Shown: positions 28,598-37,347, numbered from the stretch's first letter. The stretch is 64,000 nucleotides of DNA from Aidingimonas halophila (GCF_900106955.1 NZ_FNNI01000009.1:62001-126000), one strand, 5' to 3'. Made by a program: numbers and translations. Notes: generated by a model not told the origin, from the letters alone.

Positions 28598-29773
28598 ATG
28601 GCCGAAGAAAGCGATCAGGAAAAGACTGAAGATCCGACCCCGCGACGTCTGGAAAAGGCCCGCGAGGAAGGGCAGGTTGCGCGTTCGCGCGAGCTGACGA
28701 CATTCATGCTGTTGCTGGGTGGCGTGGCTGGATTCTGGGTGATGGGGGCGACCCTGCAGGATCAACTGGGGTTGGTCATGGAGCAGGCGTTTCTGTTCGA
28801 GCGGCGCCAGGCATTTCAGGATGAATCGATGCTGATCGCAGCATGGGATCTCGGTCAGCGCACCTTGATGATCATGCTACCCCTGTTTCTGCTCTTGGCC
28901 TTGTTAGCGCTGGTGACACCGGCGCTGCTTGGTGGCTGGCTGATTACCGCCAAATCGCTCAAACCCCAGTTCGGCAAGCTCAATCCGCTCAAGGGGATCA
29001 AGCGGATTTTTTCCACGCAAGCTCTCACCGAACTGGCCAAGGCAATCGCCAAGTCATTGTTGGTCGGAGGTGTAGGGCTCTCCTTCTTGTTCTTCAACAA
29101 GGAGAAATACATGTCGTTGATGGATCAGCCGATCCGACAGTCCTTGACCACGGCGCTGAATATGGCGGCCATGGCGTGCGGTCTGATGGTATTGACGCTG
29201 GTGGTGGTGATCCTGATCGACGTGCCGTTCCAGTTGTGGAGTCACAACAAGAAGTTGCGGATGACCAAGGATGAGATCAAGCGCGAGCACAAGGAGTCCG
29301 AAGGGGATCCACAGGTCAAGGCACGGATTCGTTCCCAGCAGCAGGCCATGGCGAGAGGACGAATGATGAGCAATGTGCCTGAGGCGGATGTTGTCGTCAC
29401 CAACCCGTCGCATTACGCCGTGGCCTTGCAGTATGACGACAATCTTATGTCAGCGCCGCGTGTTGTCGCCAAGGGGGCGGACGCCGTGGCAGCACGCATT
29501 CGTGAGATAGGTGATGAAAACGGCATCCCCCGACTGGAGGCACCACCATTGGCCAGAGCGCTGTATCACCATGTCGATCTCGAACAGGAAATACCGGTGG
29601 ACTTATATACGGCGACGGCTGAAGTCCTGGCTTGGGCATTCCGTATCAAACGGGTCCAGCAAGAGGGAGGTGACGTTCCCGATACGCCTGACAATCTGCC
29701 GGTGCCACCGGCGATGGATGGGCCGCGTTCCGGACAGTCGTCGGGCAATGGATCGAGTGAGGAGCGTCGATGA
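28598..29773 (+). CDS. flhB: Flagellar type III export switch protein FlhB
   Basis: The 391-residue protein has four membrane segments in its first 210 residues and a cytoplasmic domain with the self-cleavage site NPSH at residues 269-272 (VVTNPSHYAVALQYD), the same position as N269 of enteric FlhB, with Ser for Thr at the third place. It opens ESDQEKTEDPTPRRLEKAREEGQ, the FlhB hallmark. It controls the switch from hook to filament export. The C-terminal 35 residues are a proline/serine-rich tail. It overlaps flhA by ATGA. Confidence 0.97.
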   Translation: MAEESDQEKTEDPTPRRLEKAREEGQVARSRELTTFMLLLGGVAGFWVMGATLQDQLGLVMEQAFLFERRQAFQDESMLIAAWDLGQRTLMIMLPLFLLLALLALVTPALLGGWLITAKSLKPQFGKLNPLKGIKRIFSTQALTELAKAIAKSLLVGGVGLSFLFFNKEKYMSLMDQPIRQSLTTALNMAAMACGLMVLTLVVVILIDVPFQLWSHNKKLRMTKDEIKREHKESEGDPQVKARIRSQQQAMARGRMMSNVPEADVVVTNPSHYAVALQYDDNLMSAPRVVAKGADAVAARIREIGDENGIPRLEAPPLARALYHHVDLEQEIPVDLYTATAEVLAWAFRIKRVQQEGGDVPDTPDNLPVPPAMDGPRSGQSSGNGSSEERR

Positions 29774-31854
29774 GAGCGCTGACTGATTATCTGGGACGTC
29801 GCGACTGGATGAGCGACGTGCGCATGAAGCTGCTGGCCGGTCCGGTGCTGATCATCATGATTCTGGCCATGATGATCCTGCCTCTGGCGCCTTTCCTGCT
29901 CGATATGCTGTTCACCTTCAACATCGCCATGGCCGTGATGGTGTTGCTGGTTAGCATGTTTACCCAGAAACCCCTTGATTTTGCGGCGTTTCCGGCGGTG
30001 CTTCTATTCACGACCTTGTTGCGGCTCTCCCTCAATGTGGCCTCGACGCGTGTGGTATTGATGGAGGGGCATCAAGGCGGCGATGCCGCGGGCAAGGTGA
30101 TCGAAGCCTTCGGCACCTTTCTGGTAGGTGGTAATTTCGCTGTCGGGCTAGTGGTTTTCATGATACTGGTGATCATCAACTTCATGGTTATCACCAAGGG
30201 AGCGGGCCGTATTGCCGAGGTGGGCGCGCGGTTCATGCTGGATGCGATGCCCGGCAAGCAGATGGCCATCGACGCCGATCTCAATGCCGGACTGATTGGA
30301 GAAGAGGAAGCACGTCAACGCCGCTCCGATGTGGCTCAGGAAGCGGATTTCTACGGCTCGATGGATGGTGCCAGCAAATTTGTGCGTGGTGATGCGGTTG
30401 CCGGACTGGTGATCATGATCGTCAACGTCATCGGCGGGTTGTTGATCGGGATGTTACAGCATGACTTGAGTTTCAGCGATGCGGCACGAACCTATACGCT
30501 GTTGACGATCGGTGATGGGTTGGTGGCACAGATTCCGGCTCTGGTGATCTCCACCGCGGCGGGCGTCACGGTATCACGTGTCACGACCGATCAGGACGTC
30601 GGCCAACAGATGCTGAGCCAGTTGTTCGTCAACCCCCAAGTCCTGGTACTGGCCGCGGCTGTCATGGGATTGTTGGGCCTGGTGCCAGGTATGCCCAACT
30701 TCGTTTTCTTGACGTTTACCGTGCTACTGGGTGGGCTGGCCTGGTTCATTATGCGTCGTCAGGAGCGCAAGCTCGTCGAAACTGCCCAGCAAGCCGAGCC
30801 ACCACCGGCACCGGAAGCGCCGGAGGCGAGTTGGGATGATGTTCAATTGGTGGACACGTTAGGACTGGAAGTCGGCCATCGGTTGATCCCGCTGGTCGAT
30901 CATCGTCAGGAAGGGGAGTTGCTGTCACGTATCAAGAGCGTGCGCAAGAAATTTGCTCAGGAAGTCGGCTTCCTGCCACCGGTGGTCCATATCCGCGACA
31001 ACCTCGAATTGGGACCCAATAATTACTCGATCTCGTTGAAGGGGGTAGAAGTCGGTCAGGCTGAGGCCTATCCGGGCAAATGGTTGGCGATTGATCCGGG
31101 GCAGGTATCCGGTCATGTCGATGGAACACCCACCGAGGATCCCGCATTCGGTCTGCCGGCAGTCTGGATCGATAGCAGTCAGCGCGAACATGCTCAGGTC
31201 TATGGATATACCGTCGTTGATGCCAGTACCGTGGTGGCGACGCATCTCAACCACCTGCTGCACCGTTATGCCAGTGAAATGCTGGGCCGTTCCGAGGTAC
31301 AGCAATTGCTCGACAAGCTGGGAGAAGATCACAAGTCGTTGGTTGAAGAGGTCGTGCCGAAGGCGATCTCCCTGACCGTGTTGCAACGTATCCTCCAGAA
31401 TCTGCTTGATGAAGACGTATCGATACGCGACATGCGGACGATCCTGGATACGCTGGCTGAGTATACCTCGCAGACGACCGATCCCAATGAGTTGACGGCA
31501 CAGGTCCGTATTGCACTAGGACGCGCCATCACCCAGCAGTGGTTCCCGGCCAGTGGCGAATTGCATGTGATGGGGCTCGATGCGCAGCTCGAACAGGTGT
31601 TGATGCAGGCCATGAACAACGGCGGTGCTCTCGAGCCCGGCCTGGCCGAGAATCTCATGTCACAGACAGAAACCGCGCTCGAGAGCCAGGAGAACGCGGG
31701 AGAACCGCCAGTACTGGTCGTTCAGCATGCGTTACGTCCGTTGCTGTCACGCTTCCTGCGTCGTCGGTTGCGGCACCTCGTGGTCATGTCCCAGGCCGAA
31801 ATTCCTGATGATAGAACCCTTCGAGTCACCAGTCTGGTGGGAGGTCGTGAATGA
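29770..31854 (+). CDS. flhA: Flagellar type III export gate protein FlhA
   Basis: The 694-residue protein has about eight membrane segments in the first half. The conserved cytoplasmic loop between segments (FMLDAMPGKQMAIDADLNAG) holds the FHIPEP signature region. A large C-terminal cytoplasmic domain (about 350-694) forms the nonameric ring that docks FliS, FliT and other chaperones. Length matches the family (about 690-700). It overlaps flhB and flhF by 4 bases each, so the block is one coupled operon. Confidence 0.97.
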   Translation: MRALTDYLGRRDWMSDVRMKLLAGPVLIIMILAMMILPLAPFLLDMLFTFNIAMAVMVLLVSMFTQKPLDFAAFPAVLLFTTLLRLSLNVASTRVVLMEGHQGGDAAGKVIEAFGTFLVGGNFAVGLVVFMILVIINFMVITKGAGRIAEVGARFMLDAMPGKQMAIDADLNAGLIGEEEARQRRSDVAQEADFYGSMDGASKFVRGDAVAGLVIMIVNVIGGLLIGMLQHDLSFSDAARTYTLLTIGDGLVAQIPALVISTAAGVTVSRVTTDQDVGQQMLSQLFVNPQVLVLAAAVMGLLGLVPGMPNFVFLTFTVLLGGLAWFIMRRQERKLVETAQQAEPPPAPEAPEASWDDVQLVDTLGLEVGHRLIPLVDHRQEGELLSRIKSVRKKFAQEVGFLPPVVHIRDNLELGPNNYSISLKGVEVGQAEAYPGKWLAIDPGQVSGHVDGTPTEDPAFGLPAVWIDSSQREHAQVYGYTVVDASTVVATHLNHLLHRYASEMLGRSEVQQLLDKLGEDHKSLVEEVVPKAISLTVLQRILQNLLDEDVSIRDMRTILDTLAEYTSQTTDPNELTAQVRIALGRAITQQWFPASGELHVMGLDAQLEQVLMQAMNNGGALEPGLAENLMSQTETALESQENAGEPPVLVVQHALRPLLSRFLRRRLRHLVVMSQAEIPDDRTLRVTSLVGGRE

Positions 31855-34202
31855 GTGTTCGGCGTTTCGTTGGCGTCAATAGTCGCGAGGCGATGCGGGA
31901 AGTCCGTGCCTCGCTCGGTGATGATGCACTGATCCTTTCCAATCGTCGGAGCGATGACGGTGTCGAAATTCTGGCACTGGCTGAAGACGATCACGGTCGA
32001 ATGACAGAGTCCCCGCAAGAGGTGTCGGCACGGTCGCCGTCAACGCCTGTATCTCCCGCTTTGACCCAATCCGGCTCCGATAGCCGCGAGGCCCCACACC
32101 CGACCTCTGACACATCGGAAACGTCACCGGTGGGGCATGAGGATTTTGCGGCGCTGAGTCGCCAATTGTTGGGCGAAATGCAGGATATGCGAGAGATGCT
32201 GAGTCGACGAACGCCCGCGTCCGACTCGGGAACCGCGGTGTCGACACATCTTCGTCAGCGGTTGGTCAGTGCCGGGTTCAGCATGACGTTGGGCGACGAT
32301 ATCGTTGCCATGCTGCCGGATGAACTGACGGTTCTGTCACCGGACGATCCCAGAGTGAACACTTGGCTGACGCATCAGTTGATGTCCAGTCTACAGACAC
32401 CGGATGACGAGGCCTCGTTGCTGGACGAAGCGGGAGTTATCGCTCTCGTCGGACCGACTGGTGTCGGAAAGACCACCACAACGGCCAAACTGGCGGCCCG
32501 TTATGTCATGCAGCATGGCAGTGACGGGGTCGCGTTGGTCACGACCGATGGTTATCGGATCGGCGCTCACGATCAGTTGCGCATTTACGCCGATCTTTTG
32601 GGGATCGACATTCATGCGCTGGACAGCGAAGCGGATCTGGCATCGCAATTGACACGTCTCGATGCAAAACGACTCATCATCATCGATACCGTGGGCATGA
32701 GTCAGCGCGATCAACGACTGGTGCAGCAGATCTCCGCGCTGGCACAGTCTCGCCCGGTCCGATTGATGCTGGTTCTCAGTGCGGCCAGCCAGGGAGAAAC
32801 CCTGGATGACGTCGTGTCGACCTATAGACAGGCCGCAGACAACGCCGGTAGCACGTTGCAGCACTGTATCCTCACCAAACAAGATGAGGCGGCTCGGTTG
32901 GGGCCCGTGCTCGATAGCGTGATACGTCATGGCTTGGTATTGCACTATGTATCACATGGCCAGCAGGTGCCTGAAGATCTGTCTCCAGCCGAGCGCCACT
33001 CGCTCATCGACGAGGCGTTGGCCGCTGCCTGCGATTCTCCCTATACGCCGGATACGGCTCAACTGAGCGCACGTGGCATTCAACTCCAGCAATTATCGCG
33101 TGGCCTATTGGGGCAGGGGCGTGGCCTGGCCTCGGCGTTCGAATCGTTGCGGCGTGAAGTACCCGGGTTCATGCACGTGGAGGCGGCCTGGTCTCTTTGC
33201 CATCTGCCCAGGTCGCGCCAGCCCGATGCCTGGCAGTCACTCGAGAGTCGAGTATTGCCGCTGGCTCGAGACGTCGGGAAGCGTAGTGCGGGCTTGATGT
33301 TGCTATGGGGGCCGGTACAGCATGCCGGAAGCGACTGGGCGATGCCTGTCCAGATGGTGGGTGGTAACGGTCTGCCGACTGCGCTCAATTGGTTGCGTCA
33401 TCGGCTACCGGCCTCTGGTGAGGAGCGTCTCGATTGGGCGTCACGTGAGTTGGGCGTGTCATCACATGTCTTTTCACGCTGTCCTACAGTACCTGTCATG
33501 GAGTGGCTGGCGGCCTGGCAGCTGCCCTGGATTGCAGCGGCGCAGCACAATACCAAGGTCACTCATGGGGGAGAGCGAGTATCGCTGGCCTCGTTGGTGA
33601 CACTGGCGTCCCCCGCTGAGGTAGTGACGATAAGGTGTCGTGGGCGACGCGTGTCAGTTGCCTTGTCGGCACTGGACGTATCGCCGGGACAATCCGGCAG
33701 CCATACCACGGCCTCGGCGTTGCCGTTACAAGCCTGGTTCGGCACATTGACCGATGCTGACAGCGGTCGTGAGATGGGACGCCGGTTCTGGCTGGTGTCT
33801 CCCCAGGCGATGGAAGTGTCGGTACTGCTGGAACGGCAGATGGTTCATGCCGAACTGCCGGCTCTGACACGTCAGGCCTGGCAGGGCCTGGCCGATGCCG
33901 GTCTGGGCGACAGTGATGCCGCTCTCAAGCTGTCTTTGGCCAGTGGCCTGGCGTCCACGGCAGTACGACTCGAGCAGGATGGCGAGATGTGGGCGATGGA
34001 TACTCGCGCTAAATTGTTGAACCTGTTGAACGGTCAACGCCAACGTCGTGCGAGACGGCTTCTGGAAGCCCTGTTGCAAGCCTTCGTCGCTCAGGATGCG
34101 TTGAGTGAGCTTGGGGCATCGCGACGACAAGTCCAGTATGAAAAGGGGGCGGTCGATCGCCCCGCGTCGGTCGAACGTTCCGGTGAGAGCAGCTACGGGT
34201 GA
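31851..34202 (+). CDS. flhF: FlhF-type SRP GTPase with a very long C-terminal extension
   Basis: The 783-residue protein opens with the FlhF N-terminal pattern (RRFVGVNSREAMREVRASLGDDALILSNR), then a low-complexity linker. The SRP-type GTPase (about residues 190-385) has P-loop GPTGVGKT at 201-208, TTDGYRIGAHDQL, DTVGMSQRD (G3; Val replaces the usual Ala) and TKQDE (G4). Typical FlhF proteins are about 370-500 residues and end near the GTPase. Here about 390 more residues follow, without membrane segments, signal peptide or a domain I recognise; they contain several tryptophans and a helical arginine-rich end. FlhF normally sets the site and number of polar flagella. The gene overlaps flhA and the FlhG-like gene, and codon use looks continuous, so I see no sign of a frameshift fusion. 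Confidence 0.9.
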   Translation: MSVRRFVGVNSREAMREVRASLGDDALILSNRRSDDGVEILALAEDDHGRMTESPQEVSARSPSTPVSPALTQSGSDSREAPHPTSDTSETSPVGHEDFAALSRQLLGEMQDMREMLSRRTPASDSGTAVSTHLRQRLVSAGFSMTLGDDIVAMLPDELTVLSPDDPRVNTWLTHQLMSSLQTPDDEASLLDEAGVIALVGPTGVGKTTTTAKLAARYVMQHGSDGVALVTTDGYRIGAHDQLRIYADLLGIDIHALDSEADLASQLTRLDAKRLIIIDTVGMSQRDQRLVQQISALAQSRPVRLMLVLSAASQGETLDDVVSTYRQAADNAGSTLQHCILTKQDEAARLGPVLDSVIRHGLVLHYVSHGQQVPEDLSPAERHSLIDEALAAACDSPYTPDTAQLSARGIQLQQLSRGLLGQGRGLASAFESLRREVPGFMHVEAAWSLCHLPRSRQPDAWQSLESRVLPLARDVGKRSAGLMLLWGPVQHAGSDWAMPVQMVGGNGLPTALNWLRHRLPASGEERLDWASRELGVSSHVFSRCPTVPVMEWLAAWQLPWIAAAQHNTKVTHGGERVSLASLVTLASPAEVVTIRCRGRRVSVALSALDVSPGQSGSHTTASALPLQAWFGTLTDADSGREMGRRFWLVSPQAMEVSVLLERQMVHAELPALTRQAWQGLADAGLGDSDAALKLSLASGLASTAVRLEQDGEMWAMDTRAKLLNLLNGQRQRRARRLLEALLQAFVAQDALSELGASRRQVQYEKGAVDRPASVERSGESSYG

Positions 34203-34717
34203 TGATGGACGAGACAGCGAATGCACAGGGAGCTCGCGGGGACCAGGCTGCCGGGCTGCGTCGTTGGGCCAATGAGAAGCCCGATCAGACGATGGCGTCG
34301 AGCCAGTCCAATACAGCCACGGCACCATCACCGACGACATTGATGGTGGTGGGGATGCCGACTACGTCTGCCGCTCAATCCCGACGTGTCAGCGAGGTGC
34401 TGCAGACGTGGCACGAGGACGGTCATCGTTGGATAGGCAACCCGGCCGCGTGGCGAATCGTGCCGCTCGCTGCCGAGAGCCGGCATCTGCCGGTGCTTGC
34501 TCAACAGCAACCCCGTTGGGCGTTATGGGTGGAGGAGGGGCCGGATGGTTTTCGGCTGGCCTATCGTACCCTCAAGCAGGTATATGCCAACCATGGGCCG
34601 AAACGGTTGTTGGTGCTGCACCCCGGTTTCTCTTCGCCCCGTGGACTGCTGAACAATCTGCGCGATGCCGCTGAATCCTTCCTGGGGATCGAGCTGCTGA
34701 TTCTCTTTAAACCATGA
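34202..34717 (+). CDS. FlhG-like protein without the ATPase P-loop; keeps the FlhF-activating motif
   Basis: The 171-residue product has DQAAGLR at residues 14-20, an exact match to the DQAxxLR motif with which FlhG/YlxH N-termini stimulate FlhF GTPase. Residues from about 120 on (AYRTLKQVYANHG, then RLLVLHPGFSSPRG and FLGIELL) line up, from memory, with the FlhG/FleN stretch AYALIK...HG...R..VL....SP....L......FL....L. The start of the MinD-like ATPase is not there: no KGGxGKT, only LMVVGMPTTSAA where the first strand should be, and the last about 70 residues of FlhG are missing. FlhG is normally about 270-300 residues. It overlaps flhF (TGATG) and flhE (ATGA), so it is kept in the operon. 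Start alternatives are GTG 34199 and ATG 34205. Confidence 0.72.
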   Translation: MMDETANAQGARGDQAAGLRRWANEKPDQTMASSQSNTATAPSPTTLMVVGMPTTSAAQSRRVSEVLQTWHEDGHRWIGNPAAWRIVPLAAESRHLPVLAQQQPRWALWVEEGPDGFRLAYRTLKQVYANHGPKRLLVLHPGFSSPRGLLNNLRDAAESFLGIELLILFKP

Positions 34718-35166
34718 ACACGCGAGGCACTGTGATAGCTGCATGGGGCACTGATTGCCAGGGAGACAGACATTGTTGGCGCGTATTGACTCTGCTCTTG
34801 TTGCTCGCCTGGCCTGCGGCGATACTGGCCGGCACGGCGGGTAGTTGGGTTGCTGAGCCTGCCAGCGTACGGGTCGCCATCGAGGGCCGCGACACGACCT
34901 CCGAGCGTATGTCCCCCCCTTCATCGGTCGGGGAAGATAGCCGCCTGCAGACGGTACGCTGGCGCTTCGATGTACCGGCGAAGGCCCGAGTAGAAGCCTG
35001 GATCTGCCATCGAGCCAAATGTATACCGTTATCTTCCTCCCGCGGTAAAAGTCAGGCGCTAGCCGGTGTTCCGGCCTCTACGCCGTTGTGGTTCCAGTTC
35101 AGATTACCCTCGGATCAACGTGCTTTGACCGTGCAAGGCCTGCAGGTCATTGCCGAGTATCGTTAA
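34714..35166 (+). CDS. flhE: Flagellar protein FlhE
   Basis: The 150-residue protein has a hydrophobic signal segment (about 25-40, LTLLLLLAWPAAILA) after a long hydrophilic start. The mature part resembles FlhE of enterics: GSWVAEP, VRWRFDVPAKARVEAWICHRAKCIPL with two cysteines, and VIAEYR at the very end. FlhE is a periplasmic protein of the flhBAE operon linked to proton leak control of the export gate. It overlaps the FlhG-like gene by ATGA and meets a convergent phosphatase gene with a 4-base overlap. Confidence 0.85.
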   Translation: MNTRGTVIAAWGTDCQGDRHCWRVLTLLLLLAWPAAILAGTAGSWVAEPASVRVAIEGRDTTSERMSPPSSVGEDSRLQTVRWRFDVPAKARVEAWICHRAKCIPLSSSRGKSQALAGVPASTPLWFQFRLPSDQRALTVQGLQVIAEYR

Positions 35167-35771
35167 CCGTGCAGCAGTGTGACACTGGCGGGTTCCAGCG
35201 TACGGCGACGACGGTGTTCGCCGAGTGGTCTGTGTTCCAGGTAAGTGAGCAGGATATGCAATGGATCGCCATGACTCACCACCATTAGTACGGCATCATC
35301 ATGTTTCCGTTCCAAGTCGTCGATCACGGCCATCATTCGATTGGCCACGCTGATGAGACTTTCCACTCCGAATTCTTGATGCAGTGGATCCTGTTGATCA
35401 TAGGCCCAGACCGACTCGTAGAAATGATCCGGCGCGCCTTCCAGTTCACCGAAATGACGTTCGCGCAAGCGGGAGTCGGCGGCAACGGGAAGCGCAAAGT
35501 GGTGAGCCAGTGACGATGCCGTCTGGGCAGTACGCAGGAAATCCGAATGCAGGATGCGCTCGGGCAGTGGCCAGGACCAGGTCGCCATGAGGTCGTCGAG
35601 CTGCGTCACCCCCAAGGACGATAGACCGGATGAGATGCGACCTTCTTCGGGATCGCTGACGATAAGATGGTCGGCGTTGGCCTGGCTATGACCATGACGC
35701 ATGAGAAGATAGCGATTACGCAGTGGCTGTGCGGAGGTGATCTGCTGGTGAAATGGGGCTTCGGCGTTCAT
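35163..35771 (-). CDS. Histidine phosphatase family protein
   Basis: The 202-residue protein has the RHG motif (LLMRHGHSQAN) with the phosphorylated histidine, the downstream arginine (HSDFLRTAQTA), LRERHFGELEG and the second histidine in MVVSHGDPLHILL. It belongs to the phosphoglycerate mutase-like phosphatase superfamily; substrates range from sugar phosphates to proteins, and none is indicated here. The ATG at 35771 is chosen for GGAG 7 bases upstream; ATG 35783 and a frame open to 35966 lack ribosome sites. It is convergent with flhE and divergent from fliA. Confidence 0.87.
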   Translation of the reverse strand: MNAEAPFHQQITSAQPLRNRYLLMRHGHSQANADHLIVSDPEEGRISSGLSSLGVTQLDDLMATWSWPLPERILHSDFLRTAQTASSLAHHFALPVAADSRLRERHFGELEGAPDHFYESVWAYDQQDPLHQEFGVESLISVANRMMAVIDDLERKHDDAVLMVVSHGDPLHILLTYLEHRPLGEHRRRRTLEPASVTLLHG

Positions 35772-35849
35772 GGCTCGCTCCATGAGAGGGATCAGAACTA
35801 GCCTAGCGATAACTTGACCGAGGTTGCCACCCATGAGCAGCAAATCGGC

Positions 35850-35891
35850 AAAAAAACCCTGTTGAAGTCGCGTATTCCCCGCTTGCAGGGG
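35850..35891 (-). terminator. Possible terminator-like hairpin in the leader of the phosphatase gene
   Basis: Read on the minus strand, CCCTG and CAGGG with an extra AAG/CTT pairing enclose a loop and are followed by seven T residues (A run at 35850-35856 on the plus strand). It sits 79 bases before the phosphatase start, inside the 205-base gap to fliA. It could be an attenuator, or stop minus-strand transcripts that begin near fliA. The stem is short and interrupted, so this is weak. Confidence 0.3.
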
Positions 35892-35976
35892 GCAAGTTGC
35901 CAGTAATAATGCAGCATGGGTGTTATGACCCCGATGTTCACGACCCGGCACGCCGCCAGGGGCCAAGGCGAGAGAG

Positions 35977-36672
35977 ATGTATACGGCACAAGGTAAGATC
36001 GATCAGGAAGCCCTGCTGGAGCAGTACCTGCCGATTGTTCGTCGTCAGGCGTTGGCACTGCAGGTCAAATTGCCGGCAAGTGTTGAACTCGATGACCTCA
36101 TTCAAGCGGGCATGGTGGGGTTGCTGGACTGCTTGAACCGCTATGATTCAGGGCAGGGAGCAGCGTTCACGACCTATGCCAGTCAACGCATTCGCGGAGC
36201 CATGATCGATGAATTACGTAGTCGGGATTGGGTGCCACGCAGTGTTCGACGCCATGCGCGCAGCATCGACGAAGCGATCCGCCGTCTCGAACAATCCTTT
36301 GGACGTGCGCCGGATGAGCGTGAAATTGCTGATGACATGGGGCTGTCCCTGGAGGACTACCAGCAGTTGCTGGGGGATGCCAATGGTGGGCAGTTATTAC
36401 CGTTCGAGGAACTTGTCAGTGACGGAGGAGAGCCCAGTTCAGGCGACAAAGGCCCGCCATCGCCATTTGCCGCTCTGATCGATGGAGAACAGCGGCAGCA
36501 GTTGATCGAGGCGATCGAGGCATTGCCCGAACGTGAAAAGTTGCTGCTGGGGCTGTATTACCAGGAAGAACTCAACCTCAAGGAAATCGGGGCCGTTCTG
36601 GGGGTCAGCGAGTCACGGGTCTGCCAGCTTCACAGCCAGGCGGTATCGAGGCTGCGTACACGTATGACGTGA
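35977..36672 (+). CDS. fliA: RNA polymerase sigma-28 factor FliA
   Basis: The 231-residue sigma factor matches FliA in length and regions: region 2 (LDDLIQAGMVGLLDCLNRYDSGQGAAFTTYASQRIRGAMIDELR), region 3 and region 4 (LPEREKLLLGLYYQEELNLKEIGAVLGVSESRVCQLHSQAVSRLR). It reads the promoters at 9303, 14635 and 24293 in this window. No flgM is visible here. It lies at the end of the flagellar island, after flhE and a divergent phosphatase gene. Its own promoter should be in the 205-base gap upstream. Confidence 0.97.
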   Translation: MYTAQGKIDQEALLEQYLPIVRRQALALQVKLPASVELDDLIQAGMVGLLDCLNRYDSGQGAAFTTYASQRIRGAMIDELRSRDWVPRSVRRHARSIDEAIRRLEQSFGRAPDEREIADDMGLSLEDYQQLLGDANGGQLLPFEELVSDGGEPSSGDKGPPSPFAALIDGEQRQQLIEAIEALPEREKLLLGLYYQEELNLKEIGAVLGVSESRVCQLHSQAVSRLRTRMT

Positions 36673-36687
36673 TCTCGATTTGACGAG

Positions 36688-37341
36688 TTATCGCATTTCC
36701 CTTACGGCGGTCGCGATTGCCTTCCCCACGCGATCCCAGCTCTGGCCGAGCGCTCGCACCAGAGCAGCATAGCCGTCGCTGGTAAGTTCCGTGCGTTCAT
36801 CAAAAGATCGGGCCATGACCAGGCGGTCATCTTCATCATGCAGTTGCCACTGACCACTGGCAATCGCGTAGCCACGATGATCTCCCTGGAACCGGTCGAT
36901 GGTGATACGCAAATGGGTCACGGTATCGCTGGCGCGTGTATCGTCAGCATCCATCGTTATCCGTGTGTCTTCCAGCGTCGTCGCCAGGCGCTGGCGCAAT
37001 CCACGTTCGAGCTGTCGATCAAGGCGTTCGGCCCATCGATGTTGTCTTGCTTCGTTCAGGCGGAGCTCGTCGAGTTGTAGCACAATGCCGTCGCTGTCGA
37101 GATAGCCGGCGAGAGTCAGGGAGTCGATCAACAGGACCTGATCCGTGTCGGCACCGGCGGTCTCGACATGTTCGGGGCCAGGCAGCGTATAGCGCTCACT
37201 GGGGGTTGGCGTACCGACACAGCCTGTCAATATCAGCCATCCCGCCATCATGATGATATGGCGCGTCATCCGGAGGTATCTGCCACTCGTGTCGAGATGC
37301 GGATACTGTTGGCCAAAATGCGTCAATGACACCATATGCAA
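36688..37341 (-). CDS. pqiC: PqiC-type outer-membrane lipoprotein
   Basis: The protein has a hydrophobic segment ending in a lipobox (LTGC), then a globular domain (SERYTLPGPE..., VLLIDSLTLAGYLDSDGIVL) of the ABC-type transport auxiliary/PqiC family. With PqiA and PqiB it forms the Pqi system that moves lipids between membranes. The 37341 start follows AAGGGA and lies 7 bases after the pqiB stop, but puts the cysteine at residue 41. An ATG at 37269 gives a normal 17-residue signal before the cysteine but has no ribosome site. The start is therefore uncertain. Confidence 0.88.
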   Translation of the reverse strand: MHMVSLTHFGQQYPHLDTSGRYLRMTRHIIMMAGWLILTGCVGTPTPSERYTLPGPEHVETAGADTDQVLLIDSLTLAGYLDSDGIVLQLDELRLNEARQHRWAERLDRQLERGLRQRLATTLEDTRITMDADDTRASDTVTHLRITIDRFQGDHRGYAIASGQWQLHDEDDRLVMARSFDERTELTSDGYAALVRALGQSWDRVGKAIATAVREMR

Positions 37342-37347
37342 TGTCCC

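Noticed and set aside
31851-34717. Frameshift or sequencing error as the cause of the long FlhF and short FlhG
   Set aside because: Both genes have intact frames, TGATG and ATGA overlaps with neighbours, and no out-of-frame remnant of the FlhG P-loop was seen in the surrounding frames. An error cannot be fully excluded without raw reads.
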